A DNA stretch of 64,000 bases, taken from Pseudomonas libanensis (GTDB lineage: Bacteria > Pseudomonadota > Gammaproteobacteria > Pseudomonadales > Pseudomonadaceae). The notes below the pieces were generated by a model that ran no database searches, was not told the origin of the DNA, and worked only from the letters and a program-made list of their open reading frames with translations. The position numbers were made by a program, and so were the translations under genes. The stretch covers positions 162,943 to 226,942 of the forward strand of contig NZ_JYLH01000011.1 in NCBI RefSeq assembly GCF_001439685.1, written 5' to 3'. Below are positions 19,497 through 28,457 of the stretch, one piece after another (position 1 is the first letter of the stretch; each line of letters opens with the position of its first letter).

Positions 19497-19919
19497 AAAA
19501 GGTGCTTGCCTCTTTACAAAAAGCCTAAAGATTCATACGACCGTCTGTCAGATTTTTTTCCTCTGAATGGCATTGTGTTGCTGCGCCATTTTTCTGTTAC
19601 GGCGCTTGTGAAGGCCTAAGACTACTCAGTATCGTTGAGCATTCCCTTATGTTTTCTCCGCTAGCCATCTTTTCCTCCCTATAGGCGAGTTTCTTTTAGA
19701 CTTATTCCTGCCCTTTTGGGAATCATCCTACAGGCATGTCAATACTTGTAATGTATGGAAGAGGTGGCAAAATGCAATCTGTTCTCGATAACGGACATTT
19801 TGTGCGCTAAAAATTTGGCAGAGACGCCGGATTTTTGCGGTCATCCAAATAGAATAAAAAACACACAATCTTGTCTGCATAACGAGCCCGCAGTTTCTCC
19901 TTGAAGGCAGGTTTTTGTT
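19497..19919. other. AT-rich leader region before the O-antigen genes
   Basis: About 420 bases without a credible gene, noticeably richer in A/T than the preceding genes, with oligo-T and oligo-A tracts (around 19549 and 19856). It presumably contains the promoter of wzz. No clear -35/-10 pair and no JUMPstart or ops-type element was recognised here. Confidence 0.5.
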
Positions 19920-21266
19920 GTGAGTAGTAGCTTCCGCGCCCCCCTGAATCCATCGTCAGATGAAATTGATCTTATTGCCCTGTGTCACACGCTGTGGCGG
20001 CAAAAAAAGCTTATTGTGCTTGTCGTTGCATTGGCTGGCCTGATCGCCGCAGCATACGCTTTTCTGGCAACGCCTGAATATCAGGTCAGCAGTGTGCTGC
20101 GTCCTGCGGCAATTAATGAGTTGGACGCGCTCAACCGGTCTGATGTGTATAACCTCCCGCCGGGAGAGGCATTGTTGAGAGTGGGTGCATCTTTAGAGTC
20201 ATATGACACGCGCCTGGGTTTTTTCCGCGCCAATCAAAAACTGTTTGAGGCATTCGTGCGGCCTGGGCGTACCCTCGAGCAAAGCTTCGAAGAATTCAAT
20301 CGAAAATCCATTGATCTGGTACTGCCAGACCCTAAAAAAGCCGACTCGCTCAGCGCATACATCAAACTTCAGATGAATTACCCGAAAGGTGTGGATGGCG
20401 TATCGATCCTCAACGGTTTTATCGACTACGCGATTGGGATTGAGCGCCAGCAGATCGCCGCGGATCTGAACGTGATAGTTAAGAATCGGTTGAACGAGCT
20501 CAATGCCAAGATGCTCGCCGCTCGTGCGAGTTATGATACCGACAAGGAGGCCAAAATCGCCTCGTTGACGGAGTCCGATGTGATGCGCCGAGCACAATTG
20601 CGCGATGAGCTTAAGGCGCTGAGGGCTCAACTCAAGACCCAGCGAATGGACCGAATGGCGCAGTTGAATGAATCCATAGGCATAGCTAAATCGCTAGGTA
20701 TCAGAAAGCCCTCAACGCCATCGTCTCTCGGCGACTCGGATCGTAGCGGCGCTTCCAGTACCATCCGTACCGAAATCAATAACCAAGCTATTCCCCAATA
20801 TTTCATGGGCTTCGAGGCCCTTGAGGCCGAGCGATCGGCTTTGCTGCAGCGCAAATCGGATGATTTCACTGAAGGGCGTATCGCACAGATTGCCAAAGAG
20901 CTGCAATTGCTCGAGTCCAATCGACAGATTGAAGTACTTAACAGTCGTGAGAACGAAGACATATTCCTTAGCGGAGTAGAACCCATACGAACTGAAGAGG
21001 CTCGTCTGCGTAATCTGAATATCGATATGAGCCGTTTGAAATTGGTCGCTATCGACAAGCAGGCATTGGAGCCTTTGAGTCCTATCTTTCCGAAGAAATC
21101 CCTGGTGATAGGCGCTGGATTGATCCTCGGCCTGATGCTGGGTGTCATATTGGTATTGTTTCGGGAATCGCTCATAAATCGACGCAGTGTTTTTGCTGCT
21201 CGTAAACCCTCTCCTGTAGCGCCAGCGGCGGTGGAAGAGGAGTCGCGTAACGCCAAGGTTGCTTGA
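19920..21266 (+). CDS. wzz: Wzz-family O-antigen chain-length regulator
   Basis: Polysaccharide co-polymerase of 448 residues that sets the modal length of Wzy-made O-antigen. It has the Wzz layout: short cytoplasmic N-terminus (EIDLIALCHTLWRQKK), first membrane helix about 31-50, a large periplasmic, mostly helical region, and a second membrane helix about 393-415 with the family's Pro-rich segment (LSPIFPKKSL) before it. The start codon is GTG. The C-terminal cytoplasmic tail is rather long and acidic (VEEESRNAKVA). It is first in the locus, as in P. aeruginosa, and about 570 bases separate it from the sugar genes. Confidence 0.9.
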   Translation: MSSSFRAPLNPSSDEIDLIALCHTLWRQKKLIVLVVALAGLIAAAYAFLATPEYQVSSVLRPAAINELDALNRSDVYNLPPGEALLRVGASLESYDTRLGFFRANQKLFEAFVRPGRTLEQSFEEFNRKSIDLVLPDPKKADSLSAYIKLQMNYPKGVDGVSILNGFIDYAIGIERQQIAADLNVIVKNRLNELNAKMLAARASYDTDKEAKIASLTESDVMRRAQLRDELKALRAQLKTQRMDRMAQLNESIGIAKSLGIRKPSTPSSLGDSDRSGASSTIRTEINNQAIPQYFMGFEALEAERSALLQRKSDDFTEGRIAQIAKELQLLESNRQIEVLNSRENEDIFLSGVEPIRTEEARLRNLNIDMSRLKLVAIDKQALEPLSPIFPKKSLVIGAGLILGLMLGVILVLFRESLINRRSVFAARKPSPVAPAAVEEESRNAKVA

Positions 21267-21836
21267 TGTTGCTGAATCGGCCCAAGTGCGTTTCAGCTAT
21301 TGGTTGGGCGTCATCATCTGGCGCCCTTTTAGGCAGCTGCTGCAATGTAACGCAATACGGATTCTCCTTTGCGCACGTAGTATGATCGTATCCCTGACAC
21401 TGAGCGTCAGCTGCTTCGTTTTCCCGCTAGTGTTTTCAATTCGCTCGCTTAAAATGCAGGCTGTTTTTTATCGATGTATGCATATCGATTGATACTGTTC
21501 TGGGGGAGGCTTTTCCGCTTGAAGCGCTCTCAATAGCATGCGGTGTCTGAGTGCCGGAGAGGGCGTTTGGGGAAAACGGTAGCAATGTGCGCGGGCTGTA
21601 TAGAAGGACCGACCGGCACGGCGTCGCGGGAGCAGTTCGTAATTTTGGTATTGTTGCCAGCCGGATATTGTGCGCGGTGAAGCACGTACAGAGCGAACAA
21701 TTGGATGGAAGGTAAGGCTCGCCTCTGGGATAGGTCGGTGACCGAAAACCAACACCTGAGTGGCAGTCTGCCAAGGTAATGTAGCGACTGCTGTCCCAGA
21801 AAACTCTGAATTCTTTGGATTATTTAGGCTTTGATT
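21267..21836. other. Non-coding interval between wzz and the sugar-nucleotide genes
   Basis: 570 bases in which no reading frame has convincing protein character. The sequence CGGTAGCAATG at 21577-21587 partly resembles the ops element (GGCGGTAGCGTG) recruited by RfaH in enterobacterial polysaccharide operons, but differs at several bases. The rest could be a long untranslated leader or the scar of a lost gene. Confidence 0.4.
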
Positions 21837-23114
21837 ATGCAAAAAATGGAAGATATTAAACTCGCTATCATCGGCCTGGGTTACGTTGGCTTGCCCCTTG
21901 CCGTGGAGTTTGGCAAGCACCGGACGGTGGTCGGGTTTGACATCAGCCAGCCTCGTATCCAAGCGTTGAAAGAAGGGCACGACGCGACGTTGGAGGTTTC
22001 TGACGAAGAATTGAAACAAGCGAGCTTACTGAGCTTCAGCTGTGAATTGAGTGAGCTGGAAAATTGCAATACCTTCGTGGTAACGGTGCCCACTCCAATT
22101 GATGAATACAATCAGCCGGATTTGACTCCCCTGATTAAGGCTTCTGAGAGCATCGGTAAGGTGCTAAAAAAAGGTGATTTGGTCATCTACGAGTCCACCG
22201 TTTACCCAGGCGCAACCGAGGAGGATTGTGTTCCTGTTCTCGAGCAGGTCTCGGGGCTGAAGTTCAATGTCGATTTTTATGCAGGCTACAGTCCGGAGCG
22301 TATTAACCCCGGGGATAAAGAGCATCGCGTTACGACGATAAAAAAAGTTACTTCGGGCTCCACGCCAGAAACTGCTGACTTGGTTGATGCGCTTTACAAT
22401 CAGATAATTACCGCCGGCACCCACAAAGCAAGCAGCATCAAAGTGGCCGAAGCTGCCAAGGTGATTGAAAATACTCAACGTGATTTAAATATTGCGCTTA
22501 TCAATGAATTGGCCATTATTTTTAACAAGATGGGCATTGATACTGAAGCAGTACTTCAGGCCGCCGGCACCAAATGGAACTTTCTGCCATTTCGTCCGGG
22601 CCTTGTAGGGGGGCACTGTATAGGGGTTGACCCGTATTATTTGACCCATAAAGCGCAGTCTATTGGCTACCACCCTGAAATCATTCTGGCCGGTCGTCGG
22701 CTGAATGACGGCATGGGCGCCTATGTGGTTTCCCAGTTGGTCAAGGCTATGCTCAAGCAGCGCATACACGTGGATGGCGCCCGCGTACTGATCATGGGGC
22801 TGACGTTCAAGGAGAACTGCCCAGATCTTCGTAATACTCGTATTGTCGACATTGTACGCGAACTTGCCGAATACAATATTGCGGTTGATGTTTACGACCC
22901 TTGGGTTAGTGTTGCTGAGGCTGAACACGAATATGGTATTACGCCGATTAAAGCGCCAGCGCAAGGCGTTTATGATGGTGTGGTATTGGCGGTGGCGCAT
23001 AATGAGTTTCGTGAGCTTGGTGCCGGCAATATTCGAAAATTTGGCAAGGCCGAGCATATCCTTTATGACCTAAAATATTTATTGAGTCGTGAAGAATCGG
23101 ATATCCGACTTTAA
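21837..23114 (+). CDS. tviB: UDP-N-acetylglucosamine 6-dehydrogenase (TviB/WbpO type)
   Basis: Oxidises the 6-OH of a UDP-HexNAc to the uronic acid with 2 NAD+; 425 residues. It has the N-terminal Rossmann motif IIGLGYVGLPLAVEF, the central helix with EAAKVIENTQRDLNIALINE, and the catalytic Cys in FRPGLVGGHCIGVDPYYL, followed by a C-terminal UDP-binding domain (GLTFKENCPDLRNTR). Family members TviB (Salmonella Vi) and WbpO (P. aeruginosa O6) act on UDP-GlcNAc/GalNAc. ATG 21837 is preferred (AGG eight bases upstream); TTG 21831 and ATG 21846 are alternatives. With the next gene it forms the two-step route to UDP-GalNAcA. Confidence 0.9.
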   Translation: MQKMEDIKLAIIGLGYVGLPLAVEFGKHRTVVGFDISQPRIQALKEGHDATLEVSDEELKQASLLSFSCELSELENCNTFVVTVPTPIDEYNQPDLTPLIKASESIGKVLKKGDLVIYESTVYPGATEEDCVPVLEQVSGLKFNVDFYAGYSPERINPGDKEHRVTTIKKVTSGSTPETADLVDALYNQIITAGTHKASSIKVAEAAKVIENTQRDLNIALINELAIIFNKMGIDTEAVLQAAGTKWNFLPFRPGLVGGHCIGVDPYYLTHKAQSIGYHPEIILAGRRLNDGMGAYVVSQLVKAMLKQRIHVDGARVLIMGLTFKENCPDLRNTRIVDIVRELAEYNIAVDVYDPWVSVAEAEHEYGITPIKAPAQGVYDGVVLAVAHNEFRELGAGNIRKFGKAEHILYDLKYLLSREESDIRL

Positions 23115-23167
23115 AGTTTGGGCCCTGAATATCGCCCCTTAAATCGACTTCGAAAGAGCTAATACTG

Positions 23168-24193
23168 ATGACCCGCTACGAAACACTATTGCATACGCTT
23201 CCAGCTGCACCAAAAACCTGGCTGATCACCGGGGTGGCAGGCTTTATTGGTTCAAATTTGTTGGAGACCTTGCTAAACCTTGACCAAGTCGTTGTCGGGC
23301 TGGATAGTTTTGCAACCGGGCATCAGCATAATCTTGATGAGGTGCGGTCCACTGTTTCGGCTGCGCGTTGGGCACGTTTTAGCTTTATCAAAGGCGATAT
23401 TCGCAACTTGGAAGACTGTCACCAAGCCTGCCGAGGCGTTGATTATGTACTGCACCAAGCTGCACTGGGCTCCGTACCACGCTCGCTGAATGACCCTGTC
23501 ACCACCAACGCTACCAACATAGACGGTTTTCTAAATATGTTGGTGGCTTCTCGGGATGCGACTGTAAAGAGCTTTACATATGCCGCAAGTAGCTCAACTT
23601 ACGGCGATCATCCTGGTTTGCCAAAAGTAGAGGATACTATTGGAAAACCCCTCTCCCCTTATGCTGTAACGAAGTACGTGAATGAGCTTTATGCGGAGGT
23701 CTTCGCGCGCTGCTATGGGTTTGAAACAATCGGTCTGCGCTACTTCAACGTATTTGGCAAACGACAGGACCCAGAAGGCGCGTATGCAGCCGTTATTCCA
23801 AAATGGACAGCTTCGATGGTAAACAATGAAGACGTCTTCATTAACGGTGATGGTGAGACGAGTCGGGATTTTTGCTTTATAGAAAATACCGTCCAAGCCA
23901 ATTTGTTGGCGGCAACCGTGGTTGACCCTGCAGCGCGTAATCAGGTTTATAACGTTGCCGTCAGCGGTCGCACGGATTTGAATCTGCTTTTCTCAACCCT
24001 GCGTAAAGCGTTATTGAACAGCGGTATTATTTACGAGAAAGAGCCCGTCTATCGGGAATTTCGTGCGGGCGACGTTCGCCATTCGCAGGCGGATATCGGG
24101 AAGATACAGACCTTGCTTGGCTATGAACCGAAGTTTGATATCGAACAAGGCATCGAAATTGCTATGCCTTGGTATGCGAACTTTTTGAAGTGA
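23168..24193 (+). CDS. wbpP: UDP-N-acetylglucosamine/-glucuronate 4-epimerase (TviC/WbpP type)
   Basis: Extended SDR epimerase of 341 residues. NAD-binding GVAGFIGSNLLE near residue 23, catalytic triad Ser in YAASSSTYGDHP and Tyr/Lys in SPYAVTKYVNE near 165, RYFNVFGKRQDP downstream. It closely follows the WbpP/TviC pattern, interconverting gluco- and galacto-configured UDP-HexNAc or the corresponding uronates. It follows the dehydrogenase by 53 bases, and together they predict UDP-GalNAcA. A 173-base spacer separates it from asnB. The catalytic assignment is strong; whether it acts before or after the dehydrogenase is not readable. Confidence 0.9.
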   Translation: MTRYETLLHTLPAAPKTWLITGVAGFIGSNLLETLLNLDQVVVGLDSFATGHQHNLDEVRSTVSAARWARFSFIKGDIRNLEDCHQACRGVDYVLHQAALGSVPRSLNDPVTTNATNIDGFLNMLVASRDATVKSFTYAASSSTYGDHPGLPKVEDTIGKPLSPYAVTKYVNELYAEVFARCYGFETIGLRYFNVFGKRQDPEGAYAAVIPKWTASMVNNEDVFINGDGETSRDFCFIENTVQANLLAATVVDPAARNQVYNVAVSGRTDLNLLFSTLRKALLNSGIIYEKEPVYREFRAGDVRHSQADIGKIQTLLGYEPKFDIEQGIEIAMPWYANFLK

Positions 24194-24366
24194 TCCAATG
24201 GGGTAGAGGAGCAGGCATAATATTTCCTCAGTGTATGTACTTTATTACTGAAACTTCAGGATGGGCGTTGGTGAGGAAGATTGCGAGGGGCTTTACTATT
24301 GTCCGCGTCCGAGCGCGGGTTAAGAATATTCTTGAGCAGTTGACCTCTTGTAAGGACACTCATTAA

Positions 24367-26328
24367 ATGTGCGGATTTAGCGGTATTTTCAATGTTAATA
24401 CAGGCAACTTGTCGGATATTGTAGCGCGCATGAATGCGGCCATACTCCATCGTGGCCCTGACGATGGAGGCATTTGGGAGGATCAAGAGGTTGGACTGGC
24501 CCTTGGCCACCGCCGCCTTTCGATCGTCGACCTATCGGCTGCTGGCCATCAACCAATGCATTCCAGCCTCGGACGTTTTATCATCGTATTTAACGGTGAA
24601 ATCTACAATCACGCTGAGCTTCGCCAGCAACTTGAGACCGAAGGACTGGCTCCCCAACAGGGATGGCGTGGTCATTCTGACACCGAGGTACTGCTCGCTG
24701 GCTTGGCAGGTTGGGGCATAGAAAAAACTCTACAGGCCTGCGTTGGTATGTTCGCCTTTGCACTATGGGATAAGCATGAGCGGAAGTTGACGTTAGCTCG
24801 TGACCGCATGGGTGAGAAGCCGCTTTACTATGGCTGGCAAGATGACACTTTGCTTCTTGGCTCTGAACTCAAAGCGATCAAAGGCTTTGCAGGTTTCCGG
24901 GGAGAAGTTGATCGCAGTGCATTGACGTTGTTGTTACGACATAACTGCATTCCTGCCCCTTACAGTATCTATAAAGGGATTGGGAAGCTTGAGCCGGGCC
25001 ACTATGTCACGCTTCCGTTATCGGATATCCCGCTCGCAAAAGTAACGCCCCCTCAAGCGTACTGGCGGCTCAATGACGCAGTGAAAAAGGGGCTTTCGAA
25101 CCCGTTTTCGGGCACTCCAACCGAAGCTGCGGATTTGCTGGAGGCACAGTTGCTCGCCAGCGTCGGTCAACAAATGTTGGCAGATGTTCCGTTGGGTGCT
25201 TTTCTCAGTGGTGGCGTCGACAGCAGTACGATCGTAGCGCTGATGCAAGCCCAAAGCATGCAACCCGTGCGAACCTTCACTATTGGTTTTGATGAAGGCG
25301 GATACGATGAAGCAGTACATGCCAAGGCCGTAGCGAAGCACTTAGGGACGCAGCATACGGAACTCTATGTGAGCCCTCAGGATGCCCTCGCGGTAATCCC
25401 GCAATTGCCCTCAATGTATTGCGAGCCTTTCAGTGACAGTTCCCAGATCCCGACTTTCCTCGTCAGTCAGTTGGCCAGGCAACAACTCAAAGTCGTGCTG
25501 AGCGGGGACGGTGGTGATGAGCTCTTCGGTGGCTACAACCGCTATCTGAGCGCCAAAAATGTTTGGTCTAAAATGCAGTCACTTCCACCTGTTGCCCGCA
25601 AGGCTGCTGCCGGGCTTTTGCGCTCCGTGTCTCCATCTACTTGGGATAGCTTGTTCCAAGTTTCCAAGCCATTGTTGCCCAAGCGTTTGCACCTAAGTAC
25701 GCCAGGTGAAAAGGCGCACAAACTGGCGAATGTTCTGACACTTGCCGATGGGCATCAATTTTATCTGCAGCTTAATAGTCACTGGAGCGATCCCGCCAGT
25801 GTGGTGATTGGCGGTGAAGAGCCAAAAACCATATTCACCGATAGCGGCCGGTGGCCCGAAACGGACAGTTTTGAGCACTGGATGATGGCTATGGATGCAC
25901 AGACCTACATGTCCGATGACATTATGGTCAAGCTGGACCGCGCAGCCATGGCTGCGAGTATTGAAGGGAGGGTGCCGATGCTGGACCATCGGGTTGTTGA
26001 GCTGGCTTGGCGCATGCCCCTAGAACTGAAAATTCGCAACGGTCAGGGCAAATGGTTGTTGCGCGAGGTGCTTTATCGTCATGTTCCCAAGGCATTGATT
26101 GAGCGACCAAAACAAGGCTTTGGTATTCCGTTGGGTGCATGGCTGCGTGGGCCTTTACGCGAATGGGCCGAATCGCTGCTTAATGAAGCGCGCCTTCACC
26201 AGGAAGGATATTTTCACCCTGCTTCGATCCGTAAAATGTGGAAAGAGCATTTGGAAGGGCGCGGCAACTGGCAGCCGCACTTATGGACGATATTAATGTT
26301 TCAAGCATGGTTGGAAGAACAAGCATGA
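24367..26328 (+). CDS. asnB: Glutamine-dependent asparagine synthetase-like amidotransferase
   Basis: A 653-residue class II amidotransferase: Cys2 is the N-terminal nucleophile (MCGFSGIF), followed by the Ntn glutaminase domain (HRGPDDGG, LGHRRLSIVDLS, NGEIYNH) to about 210. Then comes the ATP-pyrophosphatase domain with the P-loop SGGVDSS near 280 and SGDGGDELFGGYNRY near 380. In O-antigen loci such enzymes (P. aeruginosa O6 WbpS is the example) amidate uronic acids, here probably GalNAcA to GalNAcA amide. AAGGA lies ten bases before the ATG. Its stop overlaps the next start by four bases (ATGA). Confidence 0.9.
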   Translation: MCGFSGIFNVNTGNLSDIVARMNAAILHRGPDDGGIWEDQEVGLALGHRRLSIVDLSAAGHQPMHSSLGRFIIVFNGEIYNHAELRQQLETEGLAPQQGWRGHSDTEVLLAGLAGWGIEKTLQACVGMFAFALWDKHERKLTLARDRMGEKPLYYGWQDDTLLLGSELKAIKGFAGFRGEVDRSALTLLLRHNCIPAPYSIYKGIGKLEPGHYVTLPLSDIPLAKVTPPQAYWRLNDAVKKGLSNPFSGTPTEAADLLEAQLLASVGQQMLADVPLGAFLSGGVDSSTIVALMQAQSMQPVRTFTIGFDEGGYDEAVHAKAVAKHLGTQHTELYVSPQDALAVIPQLPSMYCEPFSDSSQIPTFLVSQLARQQLKVVLSGDGGDELFGGYNRYLSAKNVWSKMQSLPPVARKAAAGLLRSVSPSTWDSLFQVSKPLLPKRLHLSTPGEKAHKLANVLTLADGHQFYLQLNSHWSDPASVVIGGEEPKTIFTDSGRWPETDSFEHWMMAMDAQTYMSDDIMVKLDRAAMAASIEGRVPMLDHRVVELAWRMPLELKIRNGQGKWLLREVLYRHVPKALIERPKQGFGIPLGAWLRGPLREWAESLLNEARLHQEGYFHPASIRKMWKEHLEGRGNWQPHLWTILMFQAWLEEQA

Positions 26329-27455
26329 GCCCTGTGCTGTTATTTATCGTTAATGATCCGGGCTTTTTTCTTTCCCACCGCCTGCCTGTTGCAAAAGGTG
26401 CGCAGGCCGCCGGTTACCGTGTCCACGTAGCGAGTATGCCAGGTCATGCCGTTGAAATTATAACTAAGGCAGGATTTGAGCATCACGAGCTGCCGTTATC
26501 TCGCAGCGGACGAAATCCAATGGCAGAGCTGCGTTTGATATTTGCCATTTGGAAGTTGCTGTGGCGGCTGAAACCGGACGTATTGCACTTGGTCACAATC
26601 AAGCCCGTTCTGTACGGAGGGATCGCAGCTCGACTTGCGCCGGTTAAAGGCGTCGTCGCGGCTATTTCGGGGCTAGGTTTCGTGTTTTTGTCAAAAGGCT
26701 TGAAGGCAGCATTGACCCGTCAGGTAGTCAGCACTTTTTATCAAGCGGCGTTAGGTAAACGCAACCTGCGGGCCATTTTCCAGAACCCTGATGATCGTGA
26801 TTTGCTGTTGGGCATAGGCGGACTTGATGCGTCGAAGGTCGTCATGATCAGAGGGTCGGGCGTCGATTTGTCTCTGTACTCCAGTGTGCCGGAGCCAGAG
26901 GGTGTTCCCGTGGTATGTCTCGCCGCGCGTCTCTTGCTTGATAAAGGTGTAGTTGAGTTTGTAGAGGCGGCGAGGATACTCAGGGCGCATGGCATAGAGG
27001 CGCGTTTTCAGTTGATCGGTGATATTGACCCAGGTAACCCGGCGACGGTTTCGGCAGCGCAGCTTGAAGACTGGCGCAAGGAGGGTTTGGTCGAATTGCT
27101 AGGTTACCGCAAAGACATTGCTGCCCTCTTCGGCGCGGCGAATATTGTGGTGTTGCCATCGTACCGGGAAGGCCTGCCGAAAGTTTTAGTTGAGGCCGCC
27201 GCCTGCGCAAGAGCGGTGGTCACCACGGATGTGCCAGGCTGCCGTGACGCCATCGAACCTGGCGTGACCGGCTTATTGGTTCCAGTTCGGGACGCACAGG
27301 CATTGGCGAGTCAGTTGCAGGTGCTGATCGAAGACCCCGTGCTACGTCGTAAGTTTGGTCAGGCGGGGCGCGAATTGGCGATGCGGGCATTCGCAATCGA
27401 AGAGATCGTCGGCCAGCACTTGGATGTCTACAGGCAACTGGAGAAGAAGGTTTGA
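26325..27455 (+). CDS. Glycosyltransferase family 4 protein
   Basis: GT-B glycosyltransferase of 376 residues. It has an N-terminal acceptor domain (FFLSHRLPVAKGAQAAGYRVHV) of the Glyco_trans_4-like type and a C-terminal GT1/GT4 domain with ARLLLDKGVVEFVEAARIL, LGYRKDIAALFGAANIVVLPSYREGLPKVLVEAAAC (the EGLP...E motif) near 285 and TTDVPGCRD. The closest named relatives would be WbpT/WbpU-type transferases of O6-like loci. It probably adds an amidated uronic acid to the lipid-linked unit, but donor and acceptor are unknown. It starts inside the asnB stop (ATGA) and ends overlapping the next gene. Confidence 0.85.
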   Translation: MSPVLLFIVNDPGFFLSHRLPVAKGAQAAGYRVHVASMPGHAVEIITKAGFEHHELPLSRSGRNPMAELRLIFAIWKLLWRLKPDVLHLVTIKPVLYGGIAARLAPVKGVVAAISGLGFVFLSKGLKAALTRQVVSTFYQAALGKRNLRAIFQNPDDRDLLLGIGGLDASKVVMIRGSGVDLSLYSSVPEPEGVPVVCLAARLLLDKGVVEFVEAARILRAHGIEARFQLIGDIDPGNPATVSAAQLEDWRKEGLVELLGYRKDIAALFGAANIVVLPSYREGLPKVLVEAAACARAVVTTDVPGCRDAIEPGVTGLLVPVRDAQALASQLQVLIEDPVLRRKFGQAGRELAMRAFAIEEIVGQHLDVYRQLEKKV

Positions 27456-28426
27456 CTCAGCAAAAGACATACGCGATTACTGGCGCAACTGGTTTCGTCG
27501 GCAGTGCAGTATTGGAACGTCTCGCAGCTCAGGCAGGCGTGGAGATCAGGGCGCTTGTACGGCGCGTGGGGGTGAAGCTTCCGGCCAACGCAGTGGCAGT
27601 GCAGGTGGGAGAAGACTTTCTGCTTGAGGGCGACCAGCCTCTGGAGGGGGTCGACGTCCTGGTCCACTGCGCTGCGCGGGTACACATAATGTCCGATGCT
27701 TCCAGTGATCCGTTGTCCGAGTATCGAAGCGTAAACGTCGCCGGCACGTTGAAGCTTGCTGAGTCAGCCGCCCGGTCCGGCGTCAAGCGCTTTATATTTA
27801 TCAGCTCCATCAAGGTGAATGGGGAGGGGACAGTCCCCGGCAAACCCTACACTGCGGATGACATGCCCGCGCCCGTGGATGCCTATGGCATATCTAAAAT
27901 GGAAGCAGAGCAGCGGCTCATGTTGCTGGGCAACGCGACCGGGATGGAAATCGTCATTATCCGCCCTGTTCTGGTTTACGGACCTGGGGTCAAAGCCAAT
28001 TTCCGCAGCATGATGAGTTGGTTGAACAAGGGTGTGCCACTACCTTTGGGGGCGATTCCCAACCAGCGCAGTTTGGTCGCCCTGGATAACCTGGTTGATC
28101 TGGTTGTGACTTGCCTGGACCACGCTGCCGCCGCCAATCAGACGTTTCTAGTCAGCGACGATGACGACATGTCCACCACTGAGTTGCTCAAACACATGGG
28201 CGAGGCGTTGCAAACCCCAGTGCGATTGATTCCAGTACCTGCTTGGTTGCTGCTTAGAGGAGCCGCTCTACTAGGACGTAAAGATGTTGCGCGCCGCTTG
28301 TGCGGATCCTTACAGGTCGACATAAGCAAAACCCGGAGTTTGTTGGGGTGGACGCCTCCCTTGACCGTTGCGCAGGCCCTGAGCAAAACGGCCAGAAGTT
28401 TCCAGGAAAGCCTGAAATCGAAGTAG
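27452..28426 (+). CDS. wbpV: NAD-dependent epimerase/dehydratase, WbpV-like (4-keto reductase for UDP-QuiNAc)
   Basis: Extended SDR of 324 residues: GATGFVGSAVLERL at 8-21, an Arg/Asp cofactor region, Ser in FISSIKVNGEG near 112, and YGISKMEAE with the YxxxK pair near 145. Placed directly before wbpL and wbpM as in P. aeruginosa O6, where WbpV is needed with WbpM to make UDP-D-QuiNAc by reducing the 4-keto-6-deoxy intermediate. The start is TTG 27452, eight bases after GGAG and overlapping the upstream stop; no nearer ATG fits. Substrate assignment rests on synteny. Confidence 0.82.
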   Translation: MTQQKTYAITGATGFVGSAVLERLAAQAGVEIRALVRRVGVKLPANAVAVQVGEDFLLEGDQPLEGVDVLVHCAARVHIMSDASSDPLSEYRSVNVAGTLKLAESAARSGVKRFIFISSIKVNGEGTVPGKPYTADDMPAPVDAYGISKMEAEQRLMLLGNATGMEIVIIRPVLVYGPGVKANFRSMMSWLNKGVPLPLGAIPNQRSLVALDNLVDLVVTCLDHAAAANQTFLVSDDDDMSTTELLKHMGEALQTPVRLIPVPAWLLLRGAALLGRKDVARRLCGSLQVDISKTRSLLGWTPPLTVAQALSKTARSFQESLKSK

Positions 28427-28457
28427 TCCTTAGATGGGACGGAATTTGGAGCTGTTG

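Noticed and set aside
21436..21774. 112-residue reverse open frame between wzz and the dehydrogenase
   Set aside because: No start signal, no motif, Ser/Pro/Thr/Arg-rich mixed composition; likely random.
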